DNA of 64,000 nt from Sipunculus nudus (Eukaryota > Annelida > Sipuncula > Golfingiida > Sipunculidae), in assembly GCA_026874595.1 (NCBI GenBank), contig CM049310.1, positions 65,610,056-65,674,055 on the forward strand, given 5' to 3'. The position numbers and the translations under genes are program-made. Below are positions 9,557 through 22,511 of this stretch, piece after piece (positions within the stretch are counted from its first letter, which is position 1; the number at the start of each line of letters is the position of its first letter). The notes below the pieces were generated by a model, which was not told where the DNA came from, did no database searches, and saw only the letters and a list, made by a program, of their open reading frames with translations.

Positions 9557-12140
9557 TTTTAGCTCAGCTGACTATAAGTCATCTGAGCTATAGTCGTGGT
9601 CCATTGTCCGTCTGTCTGTCTGTCCGGATATCCGTCTTTAAGACTGGCACGTTTCGACACCAGTGGACCTAAGAATCTGAAATTTGGCATGCAGTTAGAT
9701 GTCCCAAAAATCTCCTACCATGCCAAAAATTGGGTCAATAGGACTTCGTTCCTTCGAGATATTGAGGAAAAACCTCAATTTTTTATAAGAAATCTATTTT
9801 CACACTTCAGGACTGCCTCATATCAAAACCACTCATCTGGCTTTCTTCATATTTACCATAAATATTCCTCTATATAGTTCCTATGTACATGCCAGAAATT
9901 AAGTCAGTATTATTTTATTTTAAAAAGTTATGGGCCCAAACATAATGGACTTTGTAAAAAAATCATGAAAGACCAAAAGTGTTAAAGGTAGGGACTCAAA
10001 ATTTAATTGTATACCAAAAATTAGATCAAAATCTGTTAAATATTTTTAAATATTGGCAAAAATATATAATTGGTACCTTAAATTTTGCCCAAGTTTGACC
10101 ATGGCACGTTTTTTTCCTGTAAGTACTGTGGATTTAATTTTCACAGCATGTTTTTGTTAGCATTTTGTCTGTTAACACCAAAAATTTGAAACCAGTTGAT
10201 CAAAAACTGTAGATTTTATTCAAGTTTTCAAGCACCATGTCACATCAAGTTTACATCAAGCTAGTGTTATGCAGTTTGCTAGAGCTCAGCTCCCCAGCTT
10301 CAGCTCTAAGTTCCTTAAATTTAGCATACAGTTAGATGTCTCCAAAATCCCCTACCATGCCAAGAATTTTATCACTAGGACCTAATTCCTTCGAAATATT
10401 AATGAAAAACTTCATTTTTCCATTAAAAACCCATTGTTACACTGTAAGACTGCCTAATATCAAAACCACTGATCTGACTTTGATCATATATAATATACAT
10501 ATTTTTCTATACATTCGCTATGCACATGCCTGAAATGATGTCAGTATTGCGTAATTGTTTTAAGTTATGGGCCCAAACATAATGCACTTTTTAAAAAATC
10601 AAGAAATATATTAACAAGAGGATTGATGAAGCTAGAGATATTTGTCAGGGATGTAATATTATTTAATCAAGATTCAATTGAATACCAAAAATTAGTTCTG
10701 AATTTTTCAAATTTTATAAGTTATTAGTATAAATATAAAATTAGTACCTTGAATTTTGCCCAATTTTGACCATGGCACGTTTGTTTCCTGAGAGCACTTT
10801 TGATATAATTTTCATATCATGCACACATCAGGATTTCATCTCTGTAGTTTAGAAAGCTGAAAGAAATTGGCCAAATATTGTAGCTTTTATTAATGTTTAT
10901 ATGAGACCATGTCAGACCCAGGCTTAATCCAGCCCCTCTTCAGTCACCTGTATGTTGACCTTGTTGACCTTTCATCAGATTATGCATGCTTGAGCGAAGC
11001 ATACACTGGGGCAGCCAGGCAGCTAAATCCCAGCCACAGTTGATCCAGGTGTCCAACCCAACTCATCTAGTAGTTGTTTTGAAAAACAACAATAAACAAT
11101 AAATTAATAATTTTTTTTTGGTAACAAATTAAGAAAAATTAATAGAAAAGGAATTTGTTAGTTGATGAGTAACAGAAAATTAACTTGCAGTTACTGCTGA
11201 TGTAAGAATCTTGTATAGATGGATAGAATGTCATTGTCAATGTTATTCCAAATAACACCATGCAGTCACCTATGGTATTTTTCAGTGAAATTTTAATGAT
11301 AAAAAAATAAATCATATTATTCATGACTCATCATTAGGGATCATATGAAGGAAATTTATGATAGACAAAGATGCAGTTGATAATATTAATCTAGATTCCT
11401 ACTGTGTCTAGTGTGTAGATTGATGTGAAAGTAGTCCAAAGTGAATATATTACATTTATTTTTTTTAATATAAAAAAGCCATAAAACCAGGTACTTATGA
11501 TCATTATTTAAATTTGTGAATTTTGTATATCCTGGATTCTCAACATCTTTGTTTGGCTAAAACTGAATAAATACTAGACATGGTGCGAATGCTTTGCAAA
11601 TGTATTTGAATACGAATATGAATATGTACTGCATTAAAAAATTTTATTGCATAAGAATGGGAATTCAGGTAAAAATGAAAGTATATGAATACCAGTGCAG
11701 ATACTTTCAAAATGTATTCATGAATGCATTCATGAATATATTATATAATATTATTTCAGTAATCATTTCAGTTATATTTTATTTTAAAAAATCATATGAT
11801 TTTCTTATTATTATTTTTTAAAATAAAATTATATTGGCACAATATTTGTTTTTAAATTTTAATAAATAGTTAAACTCTTTTATAATATGTGCTGCTTACA
11901 AGTTATATGGCCAAGTCAAAATCTGTGTGACAATAGCACTCCATTTGTTAATAAAATAAATGAAATCAATCCTCTTCCCTGTATCCAAAGATACTATCAA
12001 AATCATACATAAGCTAAACACCAACAACTCATAATAAAGCTTATATTTATTACCAAACAAAACAAGCATGTGCCTCTTTCCCAAATCATATTTTTTATCA
12101 TATATAACAGCTGAGTGCCGTGACCCATGGGTCCCTTGTT
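9557..12140 (+). mobile_element. Family A HINE element, copy A3 (2.6 kb)
   Basis: The 5' end is TTTTAGCTCAGCTGAC with the adjacent hairpin and a short GTCT/GTCC tract. The 3' end is ACAGCTGAGTGCCG, TGACCCATGGGTC, CCTTGTT. The interior follows A1 and A5 throughout, with scattered substitutions and small indels. It is non-coding. Confidence 0.8.
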
Positions 12141-12612
12141 GTATTTGAAAAATTAGCTATTTTGTGATAATCAAATACTAAATATATGAATGAAACACAA
12201 ACACCAGAAGGCACTTTTTTAGCAAGTGTGCGTTTCTGCGCATATCAAAAAGCTCAATTCAGCGGAAAAAGGTTATGGGGCTATGAGTTGTTCCAAAGGA
12301 TATATTTGATAAAAAAAATGTGAACATGTAATAAATAATTCTAAATACAGTTTAAAGATTTAATTCCAGGAAAGTGTGTCCAAATTCTTTATTGAGTGTA
12401 CCAGTAGTATGCATGGCAAGAGATATTTATGGAATGCTCCACACTTTTATAAAAAATACATCACTGTTCAGGCACAATTAAATGTGTACTTTAACACAGT
12501 AAAAGTACTGGAGGGAGTGGGAGGGGTGCAGAGGGGAAGAAAAGCTGGACCTAGTTATCTAAGCAGCCTAGAGTGAGGAGTGATTAAAATCATCACCCAC
12601 TACACACCACTG
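12141..12612. other. Unassigned spacer between A3 and MITE
   Basis: It is AT-rich, with a G-rich patch near 12,512-12,540. I see no gene or element termini. Confidence 0.4.
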
Positions 12613-12615
12613 TTA

Positions 12616-13000
12616 AGCTGTGTTTCCATGTATCCGTAAAAATCGTAAAAGACGTACGTATGCTCCCTAGTGCGCAGTCCGTCAAAACTGTTTCCATAAG
12701 TCATGCGTTTTTCTTGCGGATACCCTTTCACGTGCCTCTTTTGAAACTGCAAGGACGGCAGGAAGAAGGTCAATATGTCTCATCACACCTGGCACGGGGC
12801 ACTGTTGGGAAATGTAGGCATTTTTGCCATCCGCAAAACGGATGAATCGCTCACCGATCCGTTTCGATGCTGTCTGTTTTTGCAGATACGCATGCGGAGC
12901 ACGTTAAAACGTACATATGGAAACAGTTCATCTTAAAAAGAGGGATCCGATTTTTTGCGTACGAGACGTACGAGATTTACGGATGAATGGAAACACAGCT
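12616..13000. mobile_element. PIF/Harbinger-like MITE (385 bp)
   Basis: The element starts AGCTGTGTTTCCATGTATCC and ends with its inverse, GGAT.AATGGAAACACAGCT; similarity in inverted orientation extends to about 40 bp. TTA flanks it on both sides (12,613-12,615 and 13,001-13,003), the 3-bp target duplication of PIF/Harbinger transposons. It is richer in CpG than its surroundings (many ACGTACG and CGCA motifs) and has no transposase. The superfamily assignment rests on the target-site size. Confidence 0.75.
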
Positions 13001-13199
13001 TTACACTGGGCTGGCTGATTATACTTGACATGGTGCCTCAAAACTTGAATAAAACCTACTCTTTTCAATCAATTCCTTTGGCAAAAATATCTGATATTGG
13101 CAAAAATGAGATCCAATTTTTAGCTCAGCTGACTGTAAGTCATCTGAGCTATAGCGATCACTCTTTGTACATCGGCCGTCCGGCCATCCGGCCATCCAG

Positions 13200-15850
13200 T
13201 CGTCTGTCCGTTAACAAGGCACAAATCATAACCGCGGATCCTGGAATCTTCTTACTTTCCATTCAGAGAGATCCATGAAAAATCTCCTAGTAAACCTGGA
13301 ATTAGATCTCTATTACCCATATCCTTTAAGCTATGGGGCCCCAAAGTACCCCCCCAGAATAGTAAAAAAATTCATACAAAAACTTCAATATCTCATTACC
13401 TACATCACTGATGGTCATGATATTTGGCATACACATTGACCATGAGATGTTCCATCAGTTCCTGCAGACTGGTGGCGCCACCTTTATTTTTTTAGATTTT
13501 TTATGAATTTTTTCTGTATTTTTGAGACCTTTAAAAATGTGGACATCTGTTAACAGGGCACAAATCGTAAAGACTGGACCTAGAATCTTCATTCTTGACA
13601 TTCTGAGAGACTTATGAAAAGTCTCCATGGAAACCAGAAATTAGGTCTCTGTTACCCATATCCTTCGAGCTATGGGGCCCTAAAGTACCCCCCAGGATAG
13701 TGAAAAATTTCATACAAAAACTTCAATATCTCATTAACTACATTACTGATGGTCATGATTTTTGGCATACATATTGATCATGAGATGTTCCATCAGTTTC
13801 TGTAGACTGGTGGCACCACCTGTATTTTTCAATTTTTTACGAATTTTTTTCTGTATTTTTGAGACCTTTAAAAATGTTGACATCTGTTAACAGGGCACAA
13901 ATCGTAAAGACTGGACCTAGAATCTTCATTCTTGACATTCTGAGAGACTTATGAAAAGTCTCCATGGAAACCAGAAATTAGGTCTCTGTTACCCATATCC
14001 TTCGAGCTATGGGGCCCTAAAGTACCCCCCAGAATAGTGAAAAATTTCATACAAAAACTTCAATATCTCATTAACTACATTACTGATGGTCATGATTTTT
14101 GGCATACATATTGATCATGAGATGTTCCATCAGTTTCTGTAGACTGGTGGCACCACCTGTATTTTTCAATTTTTTAAGAATTTTTTTCTGTATTTTTGAG
14201 ACCTTTTAAAATGTTGACATCTGTTAACAGGGCACAAATCATAAAGACTGGACCTAGAATCTTCATTCTTGACATTCTGAGAGACTTATGAAAAGTCTCC
14301 ATGGAAACCAGAAATTAGGTCTCTGTTACCCATATCCTTCGAGCTATGGGGCCCCAAAGTACCCCCCAGAATAGTGAAAAATTTCATACAAAAACTTCAA
14401 TATCTCATTAACTACATCACTGATGGTCATGATTTTTGGCGTACATATTGATCATGAGATGTTTCATCAGTTTCTGTAGAGTGGTGGCGCTACCTCTATT
14501 TTTTTATTTTTGACCAATTGTTTTCTCTATTTTTGAGACCTTTAAAAATGTGAACATCTGTTAACAGGGCACAAATTGTAAAGACCAGACCTAGAATCTT
14601 CATTCTTAAGATTTTGAGAGACCTATGAAAAGTCTCCATGGAAACCAGAAATTAGGTCTCTGTTACACATATCCTTTGAGCTATGGGGCTCCAAAGTACC
14701 CCCCAGAATAGTGAAAAATTTCATACAAAAACTTCAGTATCTCATTAACTACATCACTGATGGTCATGATTTTTGGCATACTTATTGATCATGAGATGTT
14801 TCATCAGTTTCTGCAGATTGGTGGCGCCACCTGTATTTTTTTCATATTTTTACAATTTTTTTTCTCTATTTCTGAGACCTTTAAGGATGTAGTTATCTGT
14901 CAACAGGGTTCAAATTGTAACAACTGGACCTAGAATCTTCATTCTTGACACACAGGGAGACCCATGAAAAGTCTCCATGGAAACCTGAAATTAGGTCTCT
15001 GTTACCCATATCCTTTGAGCTATGGCACTCCAAAGTACAGCTCAGAATAATGGATAATTTGATACAAAAGCTGAAGTATCTGAACAACTAATGCAGAGAT
15101 CACCATAATTGTTTGTATGGATATTGATCATGGAGTGTTTCATCAGTTTCTGCAGTCTGGTGGCACCACATGTATTTGTTCGGGCTTTTTTCGAATTTTA
15201 TCTCTATTTTTGAGACCTTTAAAGATATGAACATCTGTTAACAGGGCACAAATCATAACAACTGGACCTAGAATCTTCATTCTTTACACACAGGGAGTCC
15301 CATGAAAAATCTCCAAGGAAACCTGAAATTAAGTCTCTGTTACCCATACCCATTAAGCTGTATGGCTCAAAAATACCCCCCAAAATAATGAAAAATTTGA
15401 TACAAAAACTCCAGTATCTCAATAACTGCAACACTGATGCTCATGATTTTTGGCATACATACTGATCATGATGTGTTCTATCAGTGTCAGCAGACTGGGT
15501 GCGCCACCTCAATTTTTTCAAATTTTTACCAATTATTTTCTCTATTTTTGAGACCTTTAAAGATATAGTTATCTGTCAACAGGGTACAAATCGTAACAAC
15601 TGGTACTAGAATCTTCATTCTTGTCATGCAAGGAGGCCCATGAAGAGTGCCTGTGGAAACTTGAAATTAGGTCTCTGTTACCCATATCCTTCAAGCTATA
15701 GGACTCTGAAGTATCCCTCAGAATAATGGACAATTTGATACAAAAGCTGAAGTATCTGAACAACTAATATGGAGATCATCATGATTCTTTGCATGGATAT
15801 TGACCATTAAGTGTTTTTGTTAGTTTCTGCAGACTGGTGGAGCCACCTGT
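13200..15850 (+). repeat. ~337-bp tandem repeat array (eight units) in A4
   Basis: The marker CTGTTAACAGGGCACAAAT, or a close variant, is followed from about 13,212 at spacings of 339, 337, 337, 337, 339, 338 and 338 bp. Each unit has GGACCTAGAATCTTCATTCT, CCATATCCTTCGAGCTATGG, GTACCCCCCAGAATA and a TGGTGGCGCCACCT-type palindrome. Central units are nearly identical while the outer ones diverge, as expected of arrays that expand by unequal exchange or replication slippage. Confidence 0.9.
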
Positions 15851-16551
15851 ATTTTTAGCAAACCTGTGAGCTTATGCGATGGCGCAGCATCTTCTGTCCG
15901 CCATCCGCCGTCCGCCGTCCAGGGCTGGCTTTCCGCCGTCAATGGCTGTAAGTCAGAAACTGTCGGAGCTAGCAGATCCAAATTACATGTAAAAATTCGT
16001 CACATGTGAAACTTGGTGCCCTGGAGCTTTTTATTGGGTATCTGCATTAATTTAGATTTTATAGAGAAAAATCTTAAAAATCTTTAAAAATCTTCTTCTC
16101 TGAAACTGTCCAGCCAAATTGTCCAATATTTCACAAAAATGATCCCTGGAACAATCTCTCTCAAGTTTGTTTGAATGGTTCCAGTTCGGAGATTTTTGGC
16201 CAAGTTACAGGAGGTTGAACTTAGTCATCTGTCCAAAAAAGCACACTAAAATTAAAATCTCAAAAACAGCTGGAGCTATAATGACCAAATTTTATACCAA
16301 TGTTTGTCACATATGTCATATCTGATTTTGAGGTATTGGTGGCGCCACCTACATTGATGTGTTTTTTACACAGTTTTATAAGAATAGATTGGGTAAATAC
16401 AGTTTTAAAAAAGCATTGTAGCTAATTGAAAAAGGCTTTCTGTATTTGAAAACAGATTTGACTTCATACTGAGTTTCAGCAGCCAAGTAAGAGGTCACTC
16501 AGCACAAACAGGTGGGGTCCAGACATCACCATGGCAACTGACCTGGCTGTG

Positions 16552-16622
16552 GGGGGGTGTCTAGACAATGTGTCTAGACGTCTAGACACAGGGTCTAGAC
16601 GTCTGGACACATTGTTTAGAAG
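16552..16622. repeat. TCTAGACGTCTAGA palindrome cluster in B1
   Basis: Alternating TCTAGAC and GTCTAGA motifs form a larger inverted repeat (AATGTGTCTAGACG paired with CGTCTGGACACATT). It could extrude a hairpin. Similar clusters lie in B6 (two places) and B7. Confidence 0.8.
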
Positions 16623-16879
16623 CAGAATTCCCAGATTATTGGAACTGTATCTTTCAACTGTTTGAAAAAACTTGGTTTGCATTTTAAACGAATTGGTTTA
16701 TCATCAGGTCACATGTGAACTGCTGCACCCTCATTTTTTGGTTGACCTCTGACCTTTCCTTGCTGCCCAGCGTCCATTTGTGCGTCTGTTTCCACACATA
16801 AACCCACATATCTCGGGAACCGTTTGACCGATCAGGCTAAAAATTTTGCACAAATGTAGCCCTTTGATAGTTTTATAAC

Positions 16880-17640
16880 ATGCACTAAAAATGGTGGCGC
16901 CAACTGCAACCATTAATGCACAGCGTCCATCTGTTCATCTGCCTTTGGATAAAATCACTCATATCTCAGCAGTGGTTTGACTTATCCACCTGAAATTTTG
17001 CAGGTTTATACATCATGGACAGCTTTCTCGATTTTATGACAGGTGGCGCCACCTACATTCACATTTACTCTGCAGACATCCAAGCTCATATCACGGGAAC
17101 TGTTTGACTGATTAGGCCAAAATTTTGCATGTGTATAGATCTCACATAGCTCTTCATCATAGACAAAACTGGTGGCGCCACCTGCAACCATTTATGCACA
17201 GCGTCCATCTGTTCATCTGCCTTGGGATAAAATCACTTATATCTCAGCAGTGGTTTGACTAATCCACCTGAAAGTTTGCAGGTTTATACATCCTGGACAG
17301 CTTTCTCAATTTTATGACAGGTGGCGCCACCTACATTCATGTTTACTCTGCAGACATCCAAGCTCATATCTCGGGAACCGTTTGACCGATTGGGCCAAAA
17401 TTATGTTTGTGTATAGATCTCACATAGCTCTTCATCATAGACAAAACTGGTGGCGCCACCTGCAACCGCTTATGCACAGCATCAATCTGTTGATCTGCCT
17501 TGGGATAAAATCACTCATATCTCAGCAGTGGTTTGACTTATCCACCTGAAATTTTGCAGGTTTATACATCCTGGACAATTTTCTTGATTATATGACAGGT
17601 GGCACCACCTACATTCATGTTTAAGCTGCAGACATCCATG
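16880..17640 (+). repeat. 278-bp satellite with alternating GGTGGCGCCACC palindromes, B1
   Basis: TGCAGACATCC recurs at 17,071, 17,349 and 17,627 (spacing 278 bp). Each unit has two half-units, each headed by a palindrome: AACTGGTGGCGCCACCTGC and GACAGGTGGCGCCACCTAC. Confidence 0.9.
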
Positions 17641-18115
17641 CTAATATGCAACACACCACGCTCTATTCCCCTTGCCACTTAATCCATGCCTCACTTCACC
17701 CGTCCCACTCTTATTTCTGCGGATAGACAGAGTGGCTTGTTGACTACCCATATTCTGGTTTTAAAATGTCCTAGTCTGAAACTTGCAGTTCAGAAAGGTC
17801 CATTTTGCTGAAATCATAATGACTAAGGTAGATATGCAGGACTTAGGAGGATCAATATTAAATTTTTAAAATAAACCTCCATTCATATTCCTCAACTTTG
17901 CACAGGTTCGCATTAGGCCTGTAGGCCTTGTTTTTAAAGTTTACGCATTTTTTCTCTATTTTTGAGATATATTAATACAGACACAGTCTCAGCCTGTTGG
18001 TTAATCTGTTTGATGCTTCAGTTGAATGGTTATATACTACCATTCATATGATAAAATTTCCTTCTGCAAATTTCTTCCTGGTCAGCTGAGCGTCCTGACC
18101 CATGGGTCACTTGTT

Positions 18116-18529
18116 TAATACAACATTGGATCTTGATTAAATGAAGTTGTTCCCCTGAAAAAAAAGTCTCTAGCTTCAGCAATTCTCATGTTTATATGGG
18201 TAAATATATTTCCTAATTTTTACAAAGTGCATTATGTTTTGGCAGAAGAATATGTATATTAAGTGGTTTTGAAATTAGGCAGACTTGAAGTGTAACAATG
18301 GGTTTTTAATTAAAATTTGAGATTTTTTCTTAATATCTTGGGGAACTGAGACCTTGTGAACAAAAAAATTTTTGGAATGGTAGGAGAATTTAGGGACATC
18401 TAACGGTATGCAAAATTTTCAGATTCTTAGGTCCAATGGTTTCAAAACGTGCCCTGTTAACAGCCAGATGGACAACGGACAAAAGACCATGACTATAGCT
18501 CAGATGACTTATAGTCAGCTGAGCTAAAA
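18116..18529 (-). mobile_element. Family A fragment on the minus strand
   Basis: On the minus strand it opens TTTTAGCTCAGCTGACTATA at 18,529 and follows the A consensus for about 410 bp. It stops at the 3' end of A4. Its own 3' part is missing, so it was truncated by, or at the same event as, the A4 insertion. Confidence 0.75.
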
Positions 18530-18713
18530 TCCTTTCATTAGTGGAATATTCTGTCAAATAATACAATACACAATGTCCAAAAGTGTGCTTGACCACTATC
18601 ATTGGTTTATATTGCTTACATTCTGTAAAGTATGACCAAAAACTTTAAGTTAAAAAAAAATTTTAAAAATTGATTAAAATCTGATTTAAGTAAAATAAAT
18701 CTGATTTTTGTTA
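18530..18713. other. Short unassigned spacer
   Basis: AT-rich sequence with A-runs and GATTTAA-like motifs (about 18,668-18,712). No gene. Confidence 0.4.
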
Positions 18714-20110
18714 TTTTTAGCGAACCTGTGAGCTTATGCGATGGCGTGGCATCGTCCGGCGTCCGTCGACGGTTTGTTAACCCATACTATCTTGAAAAAC
18801 GGCAAGAGTTAGCATAAAAAAATTTTATGCAAAAGATTAGTCATCTAAAAAACTCTATCAGATTTTGCAAATTTTTTGGCTAACTGCATTTTCTTAGATT
18901 TTATAAGGAAAAAGTTAAAAAAATTTAAAAATCTTCTCCTCTGAATCTGTTCAGGCAAATTGTCCAATATTTTACAGAAATGATTCCTGGAACAATCTCT
19001 CTCAAGTTTGTGCGAATGGTTTAAGTTTGGTGATTTTTGGCCGAGTTACAGGAAGTTGAACTTAGTCATCTGTCCTAAAAAGCATACTAAAATTACAATC
19101 TCAGAAATGGTTTGAGCTATCATCACCAAATTTTATGCCAATGTTGGTCACATGAGTCATATCTGAAATTGAGGTATTGGTGGCGCCACCTGCATCAGCC
19201 TTTTTTGTACGGGGGTCATCAGTGCTAGTATCATACTGACAGGTTCAAATAACTTTTTCTCTGAAACGATATGGCCAAATTGGTTAATATCGCACAGAAA
19301 TGATCCCAGTGTAGTGCTTTCTGAAGTTTGTTCAAATGGTCTAAGTTCAGTGACTTTTGGCTGAGTTATGGGAAGCTGAATTTAGTCATATGCTGTAACA
19401 GCCCATTTTAGCTCAGTGGCTACAAAGATCTTCTCCTCAAAAACCACTGGGCCAAATTCTTAAATCTCACACATTAATTATCCTTAGATGTTGATAATTC
19501 AAGTTTGTTCAAATGGTTTTGGTTCAGTGATTTTTGGCTGAGTTATGGGAAGCTTAACTTAGCCATTTTGCTGTATTTATTTCATATGAGTTATAAACCT
19601 GTAAAATTTTTTTTTTGACTGACCCTACTGAGGCCAATTTGTTTAATATTTTACAAGAATAATCCCCTGAATAATTCTTATAATAATTGTCTTTTATGGT
19701 TCCAAAGAATGAATTTTGGCTGAATTATAAAGGTTCAATTGAGTCATTTTACCATATATGTTAGCTGTGTGAAGCAGATACACAGATACATCTAGACACA
19801 TCTAGACTGGCACCAGTTTATCAGCATTTATTACATCATGCCTCTAAACATTTAGATTTCAGGTTATCTATGGTTACTATTGACAAGAATGTTTTTTAAA
19901 AGCTTTTAAAAAATGTAGATTTATGATTTTTAGATATTCCTCATGCCAGGCAATGTTTACAATCACAGCTATACAGCTCTCTGTGGGTATATAAAGACGG
20001 CTGTACATGGATTATAAATAATTGGTATCCATAGTCAAATTAATTCAAGATTTTGCCATCATTGAGATATATCTGTATTACAATTTTGCATTCAGTATGC
20101 ATCTGTATTA
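18714..20110 (+). mobile_element. Family B element, copy B2, 5' part
   Basis: It starts TTTTTAGCGAACCTGTGAGC and carries the B leader and three or four diverged ~220-bp internal modules (each with a GTTCAAATGGTTT..AGTTCAGTGATTTTTGGC core). It runs into the 5' end of another B element at 20,111 without a 3' terminus of its own. Confidence 0.7.
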
Positions 20111-22443
20111 ATTTTTAGTGAACCTGTGAACTAATGCGATGGTGTGGCAGCATTTGTCTTATGTACATTTACCCATACTATTTTGAAAATGATTGGAGCT
20201 AGCATCATGAAATTTAATGCAAAAAATTAGCCATCTGAAAATTTTCTTAAATTTTAAAGAGAAAAAGCTAAAAAAACCTTTAAAAATCTTCTCCTCCGAA
20301 ACACTCAAGCCAAATTGTTCAATATTTAACAGAAATAATCTTTTATACCATCTCCCTCAATTTTGTTCAGGAAGTTGAACTTAGTCATCCGTCCAAAAAA
20401 GCATACTAAAATGACAGTCTCAGAAACAGCCAGAGCTATCATCACCAAATTTTTTGCCAGTGTTGGTCACATGAGTCATATATGAAATTCAGGTATTGGT
20501 GGCACCACCTGAATTGACCTATTTTTGTACGGGGGTCATTGGTCATCTGTACATTAATCCATAATTTCTTAGGAATAGCAGGAGCTACCATTCCCAGATT
20601 TTATGCAATAATCTGTCACATATCAAATTTTGTGGGATTCAGCTTATTTTTTTGCTATCTGCATTTACTTAGATTATATAAGGAAAAAGCTGACAATAAT
20701 TTAAAAGTCATCTTCTTGTAGACGGTCCAGCCAAATTGTTAAATATTTTACATAAATGATCCCAGAGGCAAGCCCTCTCAAGTTTGTTCAAATGGTTTGC
20801 ATTTGATGAATTTTAGTGGAGTTACACAAGTTTGAACAGTCATTTGGCCAAGTAAGCATACTGACATAGTACTCTCAGAATATCAGAAGTTAGCATTACC
20901 AGGTATTGTGCAAATGTTGGTCACATGACTCATATTTGAAGTTGTAGATTTAGTGGTGCCAACTACATTGACCTGTTTTTTATGGGCAAAAAACCTCATA
21001 ATTTTAGCCTCTTTCAGCCTAATGATGAAACTGTCAAGTTGAATTGTTCAATTTTTCAAAAGAATTATCCTAGGACATGGTTCTTTCAATCATATCAGAA
21101 TATACTGAGTTTGTTGATTTTTGGTTGAGTTGTGAAAAGCTTAAGTTGGTCTTATGGCCATTATTATGTCTTTTTCAAACTGAGGACTGCAGTAGTGTTC
21201 TTCTACAAAATTATTATTTCAATTATATCTTCTGTAACATTGCACAAAAATTATTCTTAGGTGGCCTTTGTTCAAGTTTACTAGAATGATTTTTGGCAGA
21301 ACTATTGGACCTTTAACAATGAAAGTACTGCATCTTTTATCATTCTAGATATTTTAATAAAAAGTTTATGAATATGTCGGCTTGAAAAAAGAAATTTTAA
21401 CCAAAGTCTTTCAGTATGTGTAAACAGATATACCAACAGGCCAAGATTGAATCTGTATCTTTAAATAGGATGAGAAACTGCCAACTGTTTCAGATTTGGG
21501 AACAGATCAAGAGTTCATTCAGATATAGGTCAAGAGTGCAATCAGTGCAGCCAAGCACATGGCATGTGATCACCTCATGGGTGACATGTGAACACCTCAT
21601 GGGCACCATGTGATCACTTCATGGGTGTCAAGCCCCTGAGGCCAGGGCCCCTGCATGAGCTTATGCAATGGTGTGGCTACTATTTCAGATTTGGCAACAG
21701 GCTAGAGGTCAGTCTGGATCTATTTATAGCCTTGGCAGACTGCCAACTGTATCAGATTAGGCAACAGGTCAAGAGTTCACTCAGTGCAGCCAGGTATGGG
21801 TCAGGAGTTTACTCAGTGCAGTAGCTGCATTCTATTTATAGCTTTGGCAGACTGCCAACTGTGTCAGATTATGCAACAGGTCAAGAGTTCACTCAGTGCA
21901 GCCAGGTACAGGTCAAAAGTTCACTCAGTCTAGCCAGGTGCAGGTCATGAGTTCACTCAGTGCAGTAAGACGTCTGAGCAAGCAATTTGTCACAGTTCAC
22001 TCGGGGCAACAGCCTTTCTCACCTGAGCCTGGTCAGCCCCATGCATCAGACTCAAGGTAAGTTTGATGTATTGGCCTAATATTTTGACCTGTCTATGTGT
22101 CTTTGATGGCTTTCTTGCTCACAAGACAGGTGTCGCCACCTACCATGACTTTTGCACACGTTTTTCTCAGGAGGGGTTTGATATATCAGTCTGAAATTGG
22201 GCTTATGTATATATCTCTGATAGCTTCGTTGTATACAAGACTGGTGGTGCCAGCTACAATCTTTTTAGTGTTGTGTGCACCTATGCCAGAATTTCAGCAG
22301 TGATGTTTGTGTAATTGTTTCTTATTCAAAATGTTTAGTACTTGCATAGTTCATATACATGAAAAGTAATAGTCCAGCCTTGAAGCATTATACCTGGTGT
22401 ATTTCCCAATGCACAGGTTCGCATTAGGCCTGTAGGCCATGTT
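20111..22443 (+). mobile_element. Family B element, copy B3 (2.3 kb)
   Basis: The 5' end is degenerate (TTTTTAGTGAACCTGTGAAC). The 3' end is GCACAGGTTCGCATT, AGGCCTGTAGGCC, ATGTT. It has B-type modules, then a segment of short imperfect repeats of TCAAGAGTTCACTCAGTGCA (21,500-22,000), then two diverged satellite half-units. It is more decayed than B1 or B5, so older. Confidence 0.7.
21525..22000 (+). repeat. Imperfect short repeats (CAGGTCA.GAGTTCACTCAGTGCAG)
   Basis: A unit of about 35 bp, with GAGTTCACTCAGTGCAG as its core, recurs irregularly at least six times. Similar sequence appears in the B8 element near 60,545. Confidence 0.65.
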
Positions 22444-22511
22444 TTAAATAAAAAAAAAATCAACAACCCTGAAGTTATCACATTCAGACCAGTTTTCCTC
22501 ACTTGGGTCAA
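22444..22511. other. Spacer between B3 and B4
   Basis: Short. It contains CATTCAGACCAGTTTTCCTC, also found with one mismatch at about 7,379-7,398, so it is a small dispersed repeat. Confidence 0.5.

Larger units (their letters stand above)
15852..17932 (+). mobile_element. Family B HINE element, copy B1 (2.1 kb), nested in A4
   Basis: The 5' end is TTTTTAGCAAACCTGTGAGC. The 3' end is GCACAGGTTCGCATT, AGGCCTGTAGGCCT, TGTT. The A4 satellite is interrupted at CACCTGTATTTTT and resumes at TTTTTAAAGTTTACGC. The order inside is a GCCGTCC-rich leader, a conserved 0.5-kb block, an XbaI-palindrome cluster, and a 278-bp satellite with GGTGGCGCCACC palindromes. It is a close relative of B5 but lacks about 120 bp present there after ACATTGATGTGTTTTTTACA. 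Confidence 0.85.
13117..18115 (+). mobile_element. Family A HINE element, copy A4, long satellite-bearing form with nested B1
   Basis: The 5' end is TTTTAGCTCAGCTGACTGTA. The 3' end is GGTCAGCTGAGCGTCC, TGACCCATGGGTCA, CTTGTT, so the inverse of the 5' GCTCAGCTGAC is complete (11 bp). The body is an eight-unit array of a ~337-bp repeat, interrupted near its right end by the B1 element (15,852-17,932). Without B1 it is about 2.9 kb. It is non-coding; the repeated minus-strand frames across the array are by-products of the satellite. Confidence 0.85.

Noticed and set aside
14893-15763. Three similar minus-strand reading frames (64-71 residues, each with an FSFCIK or WSFCIK start and a DMGNRDLIS- or GMGNRDLIS-type core), looking like a small protein family
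   Set aside because: They recur at the satellite period and are simply the same frame of successive repeat units. There is no start context, codon bias or known family.
13200-15850. CRISPR-like or other prokaryotic repeat array
   Set aside because: Units are 337 bp and conserved throughout, not short repeats with unique spacers. The window is eukaryotic.
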